A program made the translations under genes and the position numbers. From positions 1-32,273 of the forward strand of contig CALVYB010000009.1 in NCBI GenBank assembly GCA_944371955.1: DNA of 32,273 bases. The letters run 5' to 3'. This document shows, piece by piece, positions 1 to 8,601 of the stretch. Position 1 is the first letter of the stretch. Each line of letters opens with the position of its first letter. The notes under the pieces are model-generated. The model saw only the letters and a list, made by a program, of their open reading frames with translations, was not told the origin of the DNA and did not search any database. This DNA is from an uncultured Bacilli bacterium. Its GTDB lineage: Bacteria > Bacillota_I > Bacilli_A > RF39 > UBA660.

Positions 1-82
1 AATAGTAAATTTCGTGTCTTTTCGTTATGCATTAATATAACATAAAATTTTATTATTGACAAATCTTAGAATGTCATGAAAC

Positions 83-111
83 AACTACAATTCTATTAAA
101 GAATTGTAGTT
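83..111 (+). terminator. Hairpin, probable terminator of a gene left of the window
   Basis: A perfect 12-bp inverted repeat (AACTACAATTCT / AGAATTGTAGTT) with a 5-base loop is followed on the plus strand by a T-rich run. No gene lies between it and the window edge, so it would end a plus-strand transcript starting outside the window. The rest of bases 1-227 is AT-rich and shows no coding frame I can support. Confidence 0.4.
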
Positions 112-227
112 TGATTTTTAAAATTTGTAATATTTCGATTAGATTCTGTTTTTTTGACAGTTTTATTATTATTTTAATTTGACTTTTATAAAATTATTTA
201 GTTTTTTTACATTTTAATATAATAAAA

Positions 228-245
228 AAGAGGAAAGCTCCTCTT
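228..245 (-). terminator. Rho-independent terminator of clpB
   Basis: A 7-bp stem (AAGAGGA / TCCTCTT) with a 4-base loop is followed on the minus strand by a run of T. It overlaps the clpB stop codon. Confidence 0.7.
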
Positions 246-2346
246 AATTTTGTATTATATAATTATCCCCTTGATAATCAATTATTACCGTATCACTTGG
301 TTTAATATCTCCAGCGATTATTTTTTTAGAAAGCATAGTTTCTATTGTTCTAGATACTAAACGTTTTAATGGTCTTGCGCCATAATTAATATCATAGCCA
401 GTATCAATCAATTGTTTTTTTGCTGTTGGTGTTAATGTAATTTTTATGTCAATATCTTTTAATCTAGTTTCGATTTCATCTATTATTTTATCTAAAATAT
501 GACCGGTTGCTTCTTTTGTTAATGGATTAAAGATAATTATATCATCGATACGATTAATAAATTCAGGACGAAAATGTTGTTTTACCTCTTTCATCACTAG
601 ATCTTTATTACCATCTAGAATATGTTCACTGCCTAAATTAGATGTCATAATAATAATAGTATTTTTGAAATCTACTGTTCTACCATTAGAATCAGTTACT
701 CGTCCATCATCTAAAATTTGCAATAATAAGTTCAACACTTCTGGATGAGCTTTTTCTACCTCATCGAATAGGACAATACTATACGGATTTCTTCTTACTG
801 CTTCTGTTAATTGCCCACCTTCTTCGTATCCTACATAACCAGGAGGAGAACCGATTAATCTTGAAACAGAAAATTTTTCCATATATTCACTCATATCGAT
901 TCGTACCATATGGCGTTCATCGTCAAATAATTCGTATGCCAAAGTTCTAGCAACTTCTGTTTTACCTACACCAGTTGGTCCTAGGAATAGGAATGATGCA
1001 ATTGGTCGATTTGGATCTTTGATACCGCTTCTTGATTTTATAACAGCATCGCTTACTAACTCTAAGGCTTCATCTTGTCCCATAACACGTTTTTTCATAT
1101 TTTCTTCTAAAGACAATAATTTTTCTTTTTCGCTACTTACTAATTTAGCCACAGGAATATTTGTCCATTTAGCAATAATTTTGGCAATATCATTTTCCGT
1201 TACAGTATCACTTAAAATTTTATTTTTTTCTACATTATTTAATTGTTCCAATTCTTTTTCTAATTTTGGAATTGTGCCATGACGAAGGATAGCAGCTTGT
1301 TCTAGGTCATATTTGTTTTCAGCTTGATCAAGTTTGAATTTTGCATCTTCTAATTCTTTTTTCTTTTTCTTGATATTTTCATTTAAATTCTTTTCTTTAT
1401 TCCAAGCCTCGGTTAATTCTTGTTCTTTTTGTTTCATTGTAGTTAGATTTTTATCAATGTCGTCTCTACGTTTTTTAGAAATCTCATCTTTTTCTTTTTT
1501 GATTGCTTGACGTTCGATTTCTAATCGCATGATTCTATGAGTTAGGTTATCTAGTTCAAATGGCACGGAATCCATTTGTACACGGATAGTTGCACAAGCT
1601 TCGTCTACTAAATCAATTGCTTTGTCTGGTAAATAACGATCCGTAATATATCTGTTAGATAAAGTTGCTGCTGCAATTAGAGCTTTATCTTGGATTGTTA
1701 CACCATGATGAATTTCAAACCGTTCTTTTAATCCTCTAAGAATTGTAATGGTATCTTCAACGTTTGGTTCCTCTACTTTAATTTTTTGAAAACGACGTTC
1801 TAGTGCTCCATCTTTTTCGATATATTGTCTATACTCATTTAGCGTTGTAGCACCTATTACATGAATTTCACCACGAGCAAGCATTGGTTTTAAGATGTTT
1901 GAAGTGTCCATAGCACCTTCTGTTCTACCAGTGCCTACGATCATATGAATTTCATCAATAAACATAATAATGTCGCCTTCACTTTTTTTGATTTCATTTA
2001 AGACATTTTTTAATCTTTCTTCGAATTCACCACGATATTTAGCACCAGCTACAAGAGATGCCATATCTAGTTCCCAAACAGTTTTATCTTTTAAACTTGA
2101 TGGAACATCCCCCTTAATAATTCTCAAGGCTAATCCTTCCACAATAGCTGTTTTACCTACACCAGGTTCACCAATTAGAACTGGATTATTTTTTGTTTTC
2201 CTTGATAATACTCTGGTGATACTGCGAATTTCTTCATCACGTCCAATAACTGGATCAATTTTTCCTTTTTTAGCATCTTCAGTGATGTTACGCCCATATT
2301 TCTCAAGAACATTTTCTTCTTGTTGTTCATTATAATTATTATACAT
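244..2346 (-). CDS. clpB: ATP-dependent chaperone ClpB, form without N-domain
   Basis: This is a hexameric cytosolic disaggregase that, with DnaK, threads aggregated proteins through its pore. The 700-residue product has two AAA+ modules: Walker A GEPGVGKT at residues 59-66 and Walker B ending IDEIH near 126-133, then GPTGVGKT at 456-463 and [10 protein letters not shown] near 525-534. A charged coiled-coil M-domain (about 265-375) separates them and distinguishes ClpB from ClpA and ClpC-like proteins. The family is usually about 860 residues. The missing part is the roughly 150-residue N-domain, and the short form is the designed gene, because a promoter, CIRCE operator and GGGGTGAT ribosome binding site lie directly before this ATG. 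Loss of the N-domain is known from the internally initiated ClpB isoform, which keeps disaggregase activity. Confidence 0.95.
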   Translation of the reverse strand: MYNNYNEQQEENVLEKYGRNITEDAKKGKIDPVIGRDEEIRSITRVLSRKTKNNPVLIGEPGVGKTAIVEGLALRIIKGDVPSSLKDKTVWELDMASLVAGAKYRGEFEERLKNVLNEIKKSEGDIIMFIDEIHMIVGTGRTEGAMDTSNILKPMLARGEIHVIGATTLNEYRQYIEKDGALERRFQKIKVEEPNVEDTITILRGLKERFEIHHGVTIQDKALIAAATLSNRYITDRYLPDKAIDLVDEACATIRVQMDSVPFELDNLTHRIMRLEIERQAIKKEKDEISKKRRDDIDKNLTTMKQKEQELTEAWNKEKNLNENIKKKKKELEDAKFKLDQAENKYDLEQAAILRHGTIPKLEKELEQLNNVEKNKILSDTVTENDIAKIIAKWTNIPVAKLVSSEKEKLLSLEENMKKRVMGQDEALELVSDAVIKSRSGIKDPNRPIASFLFLGPTGVGKTEVARTLAYELFDDERHMVRIDMSEYMEKFSVSRLIGSPPGYVGYEEGGQLTEAVRRNPYSIVLFDEVEKAHPEVLNLLLQILDDGRVTDSNGRTVDFKNTIIIMTSNLGSEHILDGNKDLVMKEVKQHFRPEFINRIDDIIIFNPLTKEATGHILDKIIDEIETRLKDIDIKITLTPTAKKQLIDTGYDINYGARPLKRLVSRTIETMLSKKIIAGDIKPSDTVIIDYQGDNYIIQN

Positions 2347-2367
2347 ATTATCACCCCTTCATTGAAT

Positions 2368-2395
2368 ATTATACTCTTATTTTAGCACTTGTCAA
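2368..2395 (-). promoter_or_regulatory. Sigma-A-type promoter of clpB
   Basis: On the minus strand a perfect -35 box TTGACA (2390-2395) and a perfect -10 box TATAAT (2368-2373) are separated by 16 bases. The -35 box lies inside the CIRCE element, so HrcA binding would block RNA polymerase. Confidence 0.85.
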
Positions 2396-2408
2396 TACAG
2401 AGTGCTAA
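2382..2408. promoter_or_regulatory. CIRCE operator (HrcA binding site)
   Basis: The sequence TTAGCACTT, nine spacer bases, GAGTGCTAA matches the CIRCE consensus (TTAGCACTC-N9-GAGTGCTAA) with one mismatch. This predicts HrcA repression of clpB, released on heat shock. HrcA itself is not in the window. Confidence 0.93.
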
Positions 2409-2441
2409 AATTATTCTTCTCACTTATCTGTATAATTTATA

Positions 2442-2467
2442 AAAACGACTCAATCTTGAGTCGTTTT
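2442..2467 (-). terminator. Terminator of the DUF2871 gene
   Basis: A perfect 12-bp stem (AAAACGACTCAA / TTGAGTCGTTTT) with a 2-base centre is followed by T residues on the minus strand. It overlaps the last codons of the DUF2871 gene and sits just upstream of the clpB promoter, isolating the heat-shock gene. Confidence 0.75.
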
Positions 2468-2884
2468 CCCTTTTTCATTTTTGATTTGTTTTTGTAATAC
2501 GATAAAGAACAGAATTATACCAATTCCTAATAATATGTGTCCTATTCCACTAATACCGCTAATCATCTTATCATAGGTAATAGAGGCGTCCTTTGTAATA
2601 TCAAATATTCCTCTAACCCACAACATAATGCCTGTCCAAATTAGCCCTATATTATAAATAATATAAAATGCTTGGAATTTTTTATTTTGTGTTAGATTAA
2701 AACTTTTTTCTAATAACAATACAATTAGAAAAAATATCATACCTAACACAAAGAAATGAGTATGTGTTAAACTCCATGTAGTTGGTTGTGTTAGTTCTAA
2801 GAACTTACTTCCTTCTCTATATATTACCCCACAAATCATCGCTATTATTGCATAGGCAAAAGCTGTATTTCCTATTTTTTTCAT
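2450..2884 (-). CDS. DUF2871 family membrane protein
   Basis: The 144-residue protein has four predicted membrane segments (about 8-25, 43-60, 72-92 and 110-130). The stretch from about residue 19 to 60, with YREGSKF, THTHFFVLGMIFF and a following LLEK, matches the DUF2871 family as I remember it. The conserved His pair in THTH lies at the start of the second membrane segment. The function of the family is unknown to me. The gene starts at an ATG with a good AAGGAG site, 12 bases after the stop of the Ca2+ ATPase gene, so the two are probably cotranscribed. A role linked to ion homeostasis would rest only on that context. Confidence 0.75.
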   Translation of the reverse strand: MKKIGNTAFAYAIIAMICGVIYREGSKFLELTQPTTWSLTHTHFFVLGMIFFLIVLLLEKSFNLTQNKKFQAFYIIYNIGLIWTGIMLWVRGIFDITKDASITYDKMISGISGIGHILLGIGIILFFIVLQKQIKNEKGKTTQD

Positions 2885-2896
2885 ACTTCTACTCCT

Positions 2897-5482
2897 TTAT
2901 TTTTTTAAGATAAACAATTTTATAATTTCTGATACACCTAGCGGTACAAATGATAACCCAATAGTTATTAACCATTGTGTGCTATCTAATGGCGCAATTG
3001 AGAAAAATTGACTTAATGCTGGTACAAAAATTATTGTCATCAAAATCAACACAGACGCTAACATCGCCAAAAATAACATTTTGTTTTTAGGTTGTTCTTT
3101 TGAAAAGAAGGATATTGTGTTAGAATGTTGGTTCATTGCATGCACAATTTGTGATAAACACAATGTAATAAAAGTCATGGTTATTGCTGTTTCATAGTTT
3201 TTTTGTAAACCGATGAAATATGCTGTGAATGAAAGTAGAGTTAATAACATTCCATAATAAGCAATATTAAAAATCATTCCCTTTTCAAAAAGTGTTCCTT
3301 TTTTTGTCGGTGGATGTTTCATGGTGTTTTTATTAGCAGGATCTACACCTAATGCTAAAGCTGGTAATGTGTCAGTAATTAGATTTACAAATAAAATATG
3401 TACAGCTAGTATAGGTGTTTTTAAGTTAAAAACCATTGCTAGAAGAATAGTTAAAACTTCTGCTATATTTCCAGTTAATAAAAATTGGATTACTTTTTGA
3501 ATATTTCTATAAATTCTTCTTCCTTCTTTAATCGCCACTTCTATTGTTGAGAAATTGTCATCTAGTAGTAACATATCAGCAGCATCTTTTGCAACATCCG
3601 TTCCATTTTTTCCCATGGCGATACCAATATCGGCGGTATTTAAAGCTGGTGCATCATTTACCCCATCTCCAGTCATTCCTACAATTTCTTGTTGCTCTTG
3701 CAAAGCCTTTACAATATCTAATTTATCCTTTGGACTAACTCTAGAAAAGACACTAATTTTCGGTAATTTTTTATGAAGTTCTTCTCGAGTCATTTCATGG
3801 AACTCTTCCACATTGACCGCTAGATCTGAGTCACGATAAATCCCTAACTGTTTTGCTATTGCAACTGCGGTCTTTTTATGATCCCCTGTAATCATGATTA
3901 CTCTTACTCCTGCTTCATGACAACTTTTAATTGAGGCCATTACTTCTTTTCTTGGCGGATCAATCATGCCTGTGATGCCTAAAAATATTAAATCTTCTTC
4001 TACTTCTTTTTCTGTTAATTTTGCTATCTTATAAGCAAATCCTAAACTTCTTAATGCGTTGTCTGCAAGATAGTCACATTTTTTTGTAATTAGTTTTTTT
4101 TCTGTGTCTGTAATTTTTTTCTTCTCACCATTTATAAAGGCATAATTACATTTCTTTATTAATTCTTCTGGTGCTCCTTTAATATATGCCGTCTTTTTGT
4201 CTTGTTCATCTTTACATATTACAGCCATTAACTTTCGATCCGAATCGAACGGCTTTTCATATTCTTTTTTGTTTTTATTTATTATTTTTTCAACATCATA
4301 GTCATTATCTTCGGCAAACTTTAATAGAGCTCCTTCTGTGGGGTCTCCTTGAACTTCCCCATTGATAATACTTGAATTATTACAAAGGACAGCACAATAA
4401 GCTAATAAATCGGTAATGTTATTTTCTTTATTTTCTAGCAAATTGTCTGCAGTATAAAATTCGGTCACTGTCATTTTATTTTCTGTTAGGGTTCCTGTTT
4501 TATCTGTGCAAATCACAGTAGCACTGCCAAGGGTTTCTACCGCAGGGAGTTGTTTTACAAGAGCTCTTTTTTCTGCCATTCTCTGGACACCAATTGCCAT
4601 TACTACAGTTACTGTTGCCGGAAGCCCTTCTGGTATTACGGATATTGCAAGTGATACAGCTATCATTAATATGCTAATTAGATTTTGCCCATGAACTATT
4701 CCGATAATGAAAATTAAGATACTGATAATAATCCCTAAAATACTTAGGACTTTTCCTATTTTATTTAATTTTTGTTTTAATGGAGTTTCTAAATTATCTT
4801 CACTATCTAATAGTTTTGCTATTGTACCAATTTCGGTTGTCATACCGGTATTAGTAACTACTCCGATTCCTGTACCATTATTTATAATTGTAGAAGAAAA
4901 TCCCATGTTTTTTCTTTCACCCAATGGTTCTTCCTTTTCACTGATATAATTTTTATCTTTTTCTACTGGAACACTTTCACCAGTCAATGCCGACTCATCT
5001 ACTAATATATCGTGTTCTTCCAACCATCTAATATCAGCTGGTATAATATTTCCAGCTTCCAAGTAAACAATATCTCCTGGTACTAAATCTCTAGCTAATA
5101 TTTTTTCTTTTTTTCCATTTCTTAATACCAAAGTATGTGGAGCATTCATGTTTCTTAGTGCTTCTAAAGCATCACTAGCCTTTTTTTCTTGAATGACACT
5201 AATTATGATATTTATGGAAATAATAAATAAAATTACCCCTCCCTCTAAAGTTTCTCCTAGAACAAAAGATAATAATGAAGCTATTAAAAGAATAATAATC
5301 ATTTTATCCGTTAATTGTTCTATGATCATTTTTAAAATAGATTTTTTGGGTTTTTGCTTAAGCTCATTCAATCCATATTGTTTTTGCCTTGTTATTACTT
5401 CGTTCGTGTTTAATCCAGTTTGCTCATTAGTATTTAATTCTTTAATAATCTTTTTTATATCTTTTTGATAGTTTTCTAGCAT
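2897..5482 (-). CDS. P-type Ca2+-transporting ATPase (P2 type)
   Basis: This is a membrane pump that moves cations, most likely Ca2+ out of the cytosol, using ATP. The 861-residue length is normal for SERCA/PMCA-like bacterial pumps. Visible landmarks are an N-terminal cation ATPase domain, the actuator motif TGES at 167-170, the membrane motif PEGLP at 284-288 and the phosphorylation motif DKTGTLT with Asp327. Further on are the hinge motif TGDGVNDAPAL near 615-625 and a C-terminal block of membrane helices. The start ATG has GGAGAA upstream. A divergent plus-strand gene begins 168 bases away, and a TATAAT-like -10 sequence near 5579-5584 could serve this gene. Ion specificity (Ca2+, or Mn2+ as in some relatives) cannot be settled from sequence alone. 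Confidence 0.92.
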   Translation of the reverse strand: MLENYQKDIKKIIKELNTNEQTGLNTNEVITRQKQYGLNELKQKPKKSILKMIIEQLTDKMIIILLIASLLSFVLGETLEGGVILFIISINIIISVIQEKKASDALEALRNMNAPHTLVLRNGKKEKILARDLVPGDIVYLEAGNIIPADIRWLEEHDILVDESALTGESVPVEKDKNYISEKEEPLGERKNMGFSSTIINNGTGIGVVTNTGMTTEIGTIAKLLDSEDNLETPLKQKLNKIGKVLSILGIIISILIFIIGIVHGQNLISILMIAVSLAISVIPEGLPATVTVVMAIGVQRMAEKRALVKQLPAVETLGSATVICTDKTGTLTENKMTVTEFYTADNLLENKENNITDLLAYCAVLCNNSSIINGEVQGDPTEGALLKFAEDNDYDVEKIINKNKKEYEKPFDSDRKLMAVICKDEQDKKTAYIKGAPEELIKKCNYAFINGEKKKITDTEKKLITKKCDYLADNALRSLGFAYKIAKLTEKEVEEDLIFLGITGMIDPPRKEVMASIKSCHEAGVRVIMITGDHKKTAVAIAKQLGIYRDSDLAVNVEEFHEMTREELHKKLPKISVFSRVSPKDKLDIVKALQEQQEIVGMTGDGVNDAPALNTADIGIAMGKNGTDVAKDAADMLLLDDNFSTIEVAIKEGRRIYRNIQKVIQFLLTGNIAEVLTILLAMVFNLKTPILAVHILFVNLITDTLPALALGVDPANKNTMKHPPTKKGTLFEKGMIFNIAYYGMLLTLLSFTAYFIGLQKNYETAITMTFITLCLSQIVHAMNQHSNTISFFSKEQPKNKMLFLAMLASVLILMTIIFVPALSQFFSIAPLDSTQWLITIGLSFVPLGVSEIIKLFILKK

Positions 5483-5650
5483 TTATTGTTCTCCTTTTAT
5501 CTTCCGTTTTATTTTCTGTTTCTACTTCGATTATGGACATTTTCTGTAAAATAAATTATTCATGTTGGTGCCTTATTATTTTTATTATAACATAACTATT
5601 CTTTCTTGTTTTAAAAATATATGATATTCTTTTAAGGGAGATGATATATA

Positions 5651-6115
5651 ATGATTAAGATATGTTTTGTATGTTTGGGTAATATTTGTAGAAGTCCTAT
5701 GGCAGAATTTATTTTTCAATTTATGTTAGAAAAGAATAATTTACAGGATAAAATATTTGTTGCTTCTAAAGCAACTAGTACTGAAGAAGTAGGAAATCCT
5801 ATTTATTTTAGAGCAGTTGAAGTCTTAAAAAGTCATCAGATTCCATATAAAGATAGACAAGCTACTGTTTTATTAAGAAAAGATTATGATACTTTTGATT
5901 ATATTATTGGCATGGATTCTTCTAACATTTTTCATATAAACCGTATTTGTGGAGATGACTCAGAAAATAAAGTTTTTAAGCTTCTAAGTTTTTGTAATTC
6001 CAATAATGATATTGAAGATCCTTGGTATACTGGAAATTTTAATAAAGTGTATGAGCAAATATATGAAGGATGTTCAGCTTTGTTAAAGTTCTTAAAAAAT
6101 GAGTATAAACTATAA
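5651..6115 (+). CDS. Low-molecular-weight protein tyrosine phosphatase
   Basis: This cytosolic phosphatase hydrolyses phosphotyrosine or phosphoarginine in proteins through a cysteine-phosphate intermediate. The 154-residue length is typical. The P-loop CX5RS is at residues 8-15 (Cys8, Arg14, Ser15) right after the first beta strand, and the general acid lies in the EDPW motif (Asp123). The start ATG follows a GGGAG site. It is one of only three plus-strand protein genes in the window and stands alone between divergent and convergent neighbours. Bacilli use relatives such as YwlE on phosphoarginine and YwqE-associated systems on phosphotyrosine; sequence alone does not tell which applies here. 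Confidence 0.93.
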   Translation: MIKICFVCLGNICRSPMAEFIFQFMLEKNNLQDKIFVASKATSTEEVGNPIYFRAVEVLKSHQIPYKDRQATVLLRKDYDTFDYIIGMDSSNIFHINRICGDDSENKVFKLLSFCNSNNDIEDPWYTGNFNKVYEQIYEGCSALLKFLKNEYKL

Positions 6116-6141
6116 AAGAGTTAGATTTTACTAACTCTTTT
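6114..6141. terminator. Bidirectional terminator between convergent genes
   Basis: An 11-bp perfect stem (AAAAGAGTTAG / CTAACTCTTTT) with a 6-base loop has an A run before and a T run after. It can therefore end both the phosphatase gene and the converging AI-2E family gene, whose stop codon lies inside it. Confidence 0.8.
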
Positions 6142-7272
6142 CTTTTGGGTAGTTTTTTCTTTTAGTTTATCATTAACATCTGTTTTTAAAATGCTATAAA
6201 TAATTGAACACAATGGTACGCTAATTAACATTCCTAAAATACCTGCTACTCCTGCTCCTACTGTTACAGCAACCATTACCCAAATGCTAGGAAGTCCCAC
6301 TGATTTTCCTACCACTTTTGGATAAATTAAATTCCCTTCTATTTGTTGTAATAGTAAAAGAAATATCACAAAGATTATAGCTTTAGTAGGATCTACCATC
6401 AAAATTAAGAATGCACCTACAACTATTCCTATAAATGCACCAAATACTGGTATTAATGCGGTAAATCCAATTAATACGGAAACTGTTGAAGCGTATGGTA
6501 TTTGTAAAATAAACATTCCAGCAAAACAAAGAATTCCAATAATTAAAGCTTCTAAACATTGACCGCTAATAAAATTACCAAATGTTTTGTTAGAAAGTTC
6601 GGCAATTTCTTTAATTTTATTTTCTTGTTTCTCCGATAGGTAAGCTTTCAATATTTTTTTACTTTGTCTAGCTAGATCCTCTTTTTTTAATAATATGTAA
6701 ATAGCAAAAATCAGTCCTAGAAGAAAGGAAGTAACAGTGCCTATTACTGAGGTTGCTACACCTAGTGTTGTTTCAAAAATTTCTTGTTTATTATTATCAA
6801 TGTAGTTTGTTACTTCAGTTATTACTTTACCTATATTTTTATTTAATTTATTGATACCCTTATCATCAATACCAATATTTTGTAATAATTTAACACTTTC
6901 CTTCTTATAAGAATCAAAATTTTCAGTAAATATAGTAGCTGTATTTTGAAGTTGGGGAATTATCAACCCTAAAACTAGTGCAAGCAACGCAATTATAATC
7001 ATAAATGTGGTAACCACCGATACTGGGCGTTTTATTCTTTGCCATAGTTTTGTATTTTTTTTATTCAGTTTTCTGTATAGTTTATTTTCTACTACATTTA
7101 ATAGCACATTCAATACAAAAGCTATCATCACACCAATGATAAAAGGCATGAATATTGCAATAATATATTTAATAAATGACCATATTTTTGCCATATTAAT
7201 GAAAGCAAAGACTATAACAATTGTAAATAGTATTAGTTCCATAATACTTCTTTTATTTTTTTCTATATCCAT
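6121..7272 (-). CDS. AI-2E family transporter (YtvI/PerM-like)
   Basis: This is an integral membrane protein of the AI-2E transporter family (PF01594). The 383 residues show two N-terminal helices (about 13-58), another near 88-108, a long soluble coiled segment (about 110-170), then five or so helices to residue 360. The C-terminal stretch with IYPKVVGKSVGLP is the recognisable family signature. Known members export AI-2 (TqsA) or move Na+ or K+ with protons; the substrate here is open. The start has a good AAGGAG site. It is separated from the MBL-fold gene by 68 bases. Confidence 0.88.
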   Translation of the reverse strand: MDIEKNKRSIMELILFTIVIVFAFINMAKIWSFIKYIIAIFMPFIIGVMIAFVLNVLLNVVENKLYRKLNKKNTKLWQRIKRPVSVVTTFMIIIALLALVLGLIIPQLQNTATIFTENFDSYKKESVKLLQNIGIDDKGINKLNKNIGKVITEVTNYIDNNKQEIFETTLGVATSVIGTVTSFLLGLIFAIYILLKKEDLARQSKKILKAYLSEKQENKIKEIAELSNKTFGNFISGQCLEALIIGILCFAGMFILQIPYASTVSVLIGFTALIPVFGAFIGIVVGAFLILMVDPTKAIIFVIFLLLLQQIEGNLIYPKVVGKSVGLPSIWVMVAVTVGAGVAGILGMLISVPLCSIIYSILKTDVNDKLKEKTTQKKRVSKI

Positions 7273-7340
7273 ATACTACTCCTTGATTTACATCCAAGAT
7301 TTCTTTCTACATAATTGGCACCAATTATATCATAGCTTGC

Positions 7341-7961
7341 TTATTTTATCAACTCTTCAATAGCTATGGTATCGTTAACTTCATTTTTAAATTTGGCTAA
7401 ATCTTCTGTGTTACCAACCACTAACCCATAATGTATAGGAATAACTTTTTGAGGATGAATCATATTGGTAAATTCTGCAGCTTCTGATGCATTCATTGTA
7501 TATGTTCCTCCGATAGGAATACATAATACATCACATTGAATTTGTTCATTTTCTTCTAAACAATCTGTATCTCCCATAATGTAATATGTTTTATTATCCA
7601 TTGTTAATAAGTATCCCAACCATTTATTTTCTTTTGGGTGATAATCTTTTTCTTTGTTATAGGCAGGAACGGTTTTTATTAATATATTGTCTACTATTAA
7701 TTCTTGATAAGGTGTTGTAGTAATAATATTTTCTTCTTTAAAACCCATTTCTACTAAACTTTCTCTAATGTCATTAGGGCCTATAATTTTTGTAATATCT
7801 TTTTTTATTTTAAGAATATCTTCTTTTGAAAAATGATCCCAGTGCGGATGCGTAATAAGAATCAAATCCGCATCATATTTTTCTTCTACTTTTAACGGAT
7901 CAAAATATATTGTTTTTCCTTCTGTTATTTTTATACTACTCTGGCAGTTTACTGTTATCAT
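7341..7961 (-). CDS. MBL-fold metal-dependent hydrolase
   Basis: The 206-residue soluble protein has the metallo-beta-lactamase fold. The metal motif HxHxDH is at 38-43 (HPHWDH), a GDTD motif near 144-147 supplies the next ligand, and IPIHYG near 188-193 gives the last His. The compact length and these motifs resemble the UPF0173/UlaG-like branch, which includes lactonases and phosphodiesterases. The substrate cannot be named. The gene is flanked by unrelated genes and may be transcribed alone. Confidence 0.85.
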   Translation of the reverse strand: MITVNCQSSIKITEGKTIYFDPLKVEEKYDADLILITHPHWDHFSKEDILKIKKDITKIIGPNDIRESLVEMGFKEENIITTTPYQELIVDNILIKTVPAYNKEKDYHPKENKWLGYLLTMDNKTYYIMGDTDCLEENEQIQCDVLCIPIGGTYTMNASEAAEFTNMIHPQKVIPIHYGLVVGNTEDLAKFKNEVNDTIAIEELIK

Positions 7962-8074
7962 AATCTTTAATCCTTTCTATCTCATATAGTTTTATATTAA
8001 AAGAAATTATTACAAATTCTTACTCTTTTATTCATCATTTCTACAAAACAATTTATTTTTCTATAGTTAATTTT

Positions 8075-8539
8075 TTATATTTCTATTATTCTATGTTTTT
8101 CACTTTCAATAAATTTTATTAAGTCTTCATATTGTATGGAAATTGTTGTGGTATTTCTATTTGGATGTACTAATATTTTCTTTCCGCCTAGTTCTTTATC
8201 CAAGACTACTGTTACTTTATTTTCTGTATCATTAATAATAGCAAGAGGAGTTACAGAACCAGGAATTATCCCTAATACTTCTTCTAGAGTTTCTGGAGAT
8301 GCAAAATGAAATCTTGTTACTTGTAGTTGTTCTGATAAACCTTTTAAACTTATCTGTTTATCTTCCGGTAAAGTATATAAGAATAATTCTTTTTTATGCG
8401 TTTTTAGAAATAAATTTTTACACCCTACTCCTTCTATTTTAGGAACTTTTTCTTTTGCTTCTTCTACCGTATATACAGCGGGATGATCTACCTCATCATA
8501 GCTTATATTTAAGTTATTTAGTTTTTCTTCTACCGTCAT
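8075..8539 (-). CDS. YbaK/EbsC-type prolyl-tRNA editing protein (ProX-like)
   Basis: This is a free-standing trans-editing deacylase that removes wrongly attached amino acids (Ala or Cys) from tRNA-Pro. The 154-residue protein has the YbaK fold throughout: an N-terminal helix with a YDEVDHPAVYT-like segment, KNLFLK near 42-47, a LKGLSEQL segment near 64-71 and PGSVTPLAI near 92-100, all typical of the ProX/PrdX branch. The start at 8539 follows a GAGGTGAT ribosome site. No prolyl-tRNA synthetase is nearby. The choice of Ala versus Cys substrate is inferred from the family only. Confidence 0.85.
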   Translation of the reverse strand: MTVEEKLNNLNISYDEVDHPAVYTVEEAKEKVPKIEGVGCKNLFLKTHKKELFLYTLPEDKQISLKGLSEQLQVTRFHFASPETLEEVLGIIPGSVTPLAIINDTENKVTVVLDKELGGKKILVHPNRNTTTISIQYEDLIKFIESEKHRIIEI

Positions 8540-8572
8540 AGTATCACCTCATTTTTATTATATCACAGAAAA

Positions 8573-8592
8573 AGAAGAACTTTTGTTCTTCT
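8573..8592 (-). terminator. Terminator of the ABC transporter gene
   Basis: An 8-bp stem (AGAAGAAC / GTTCTTCT) with a 4-base loop is followed on the minus strand by TTTTTC, ten bases after the ABC transporter stop codon. Confidence 0.75.
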
Positions 8593-8601
8593 CATTTGTT
8601 T

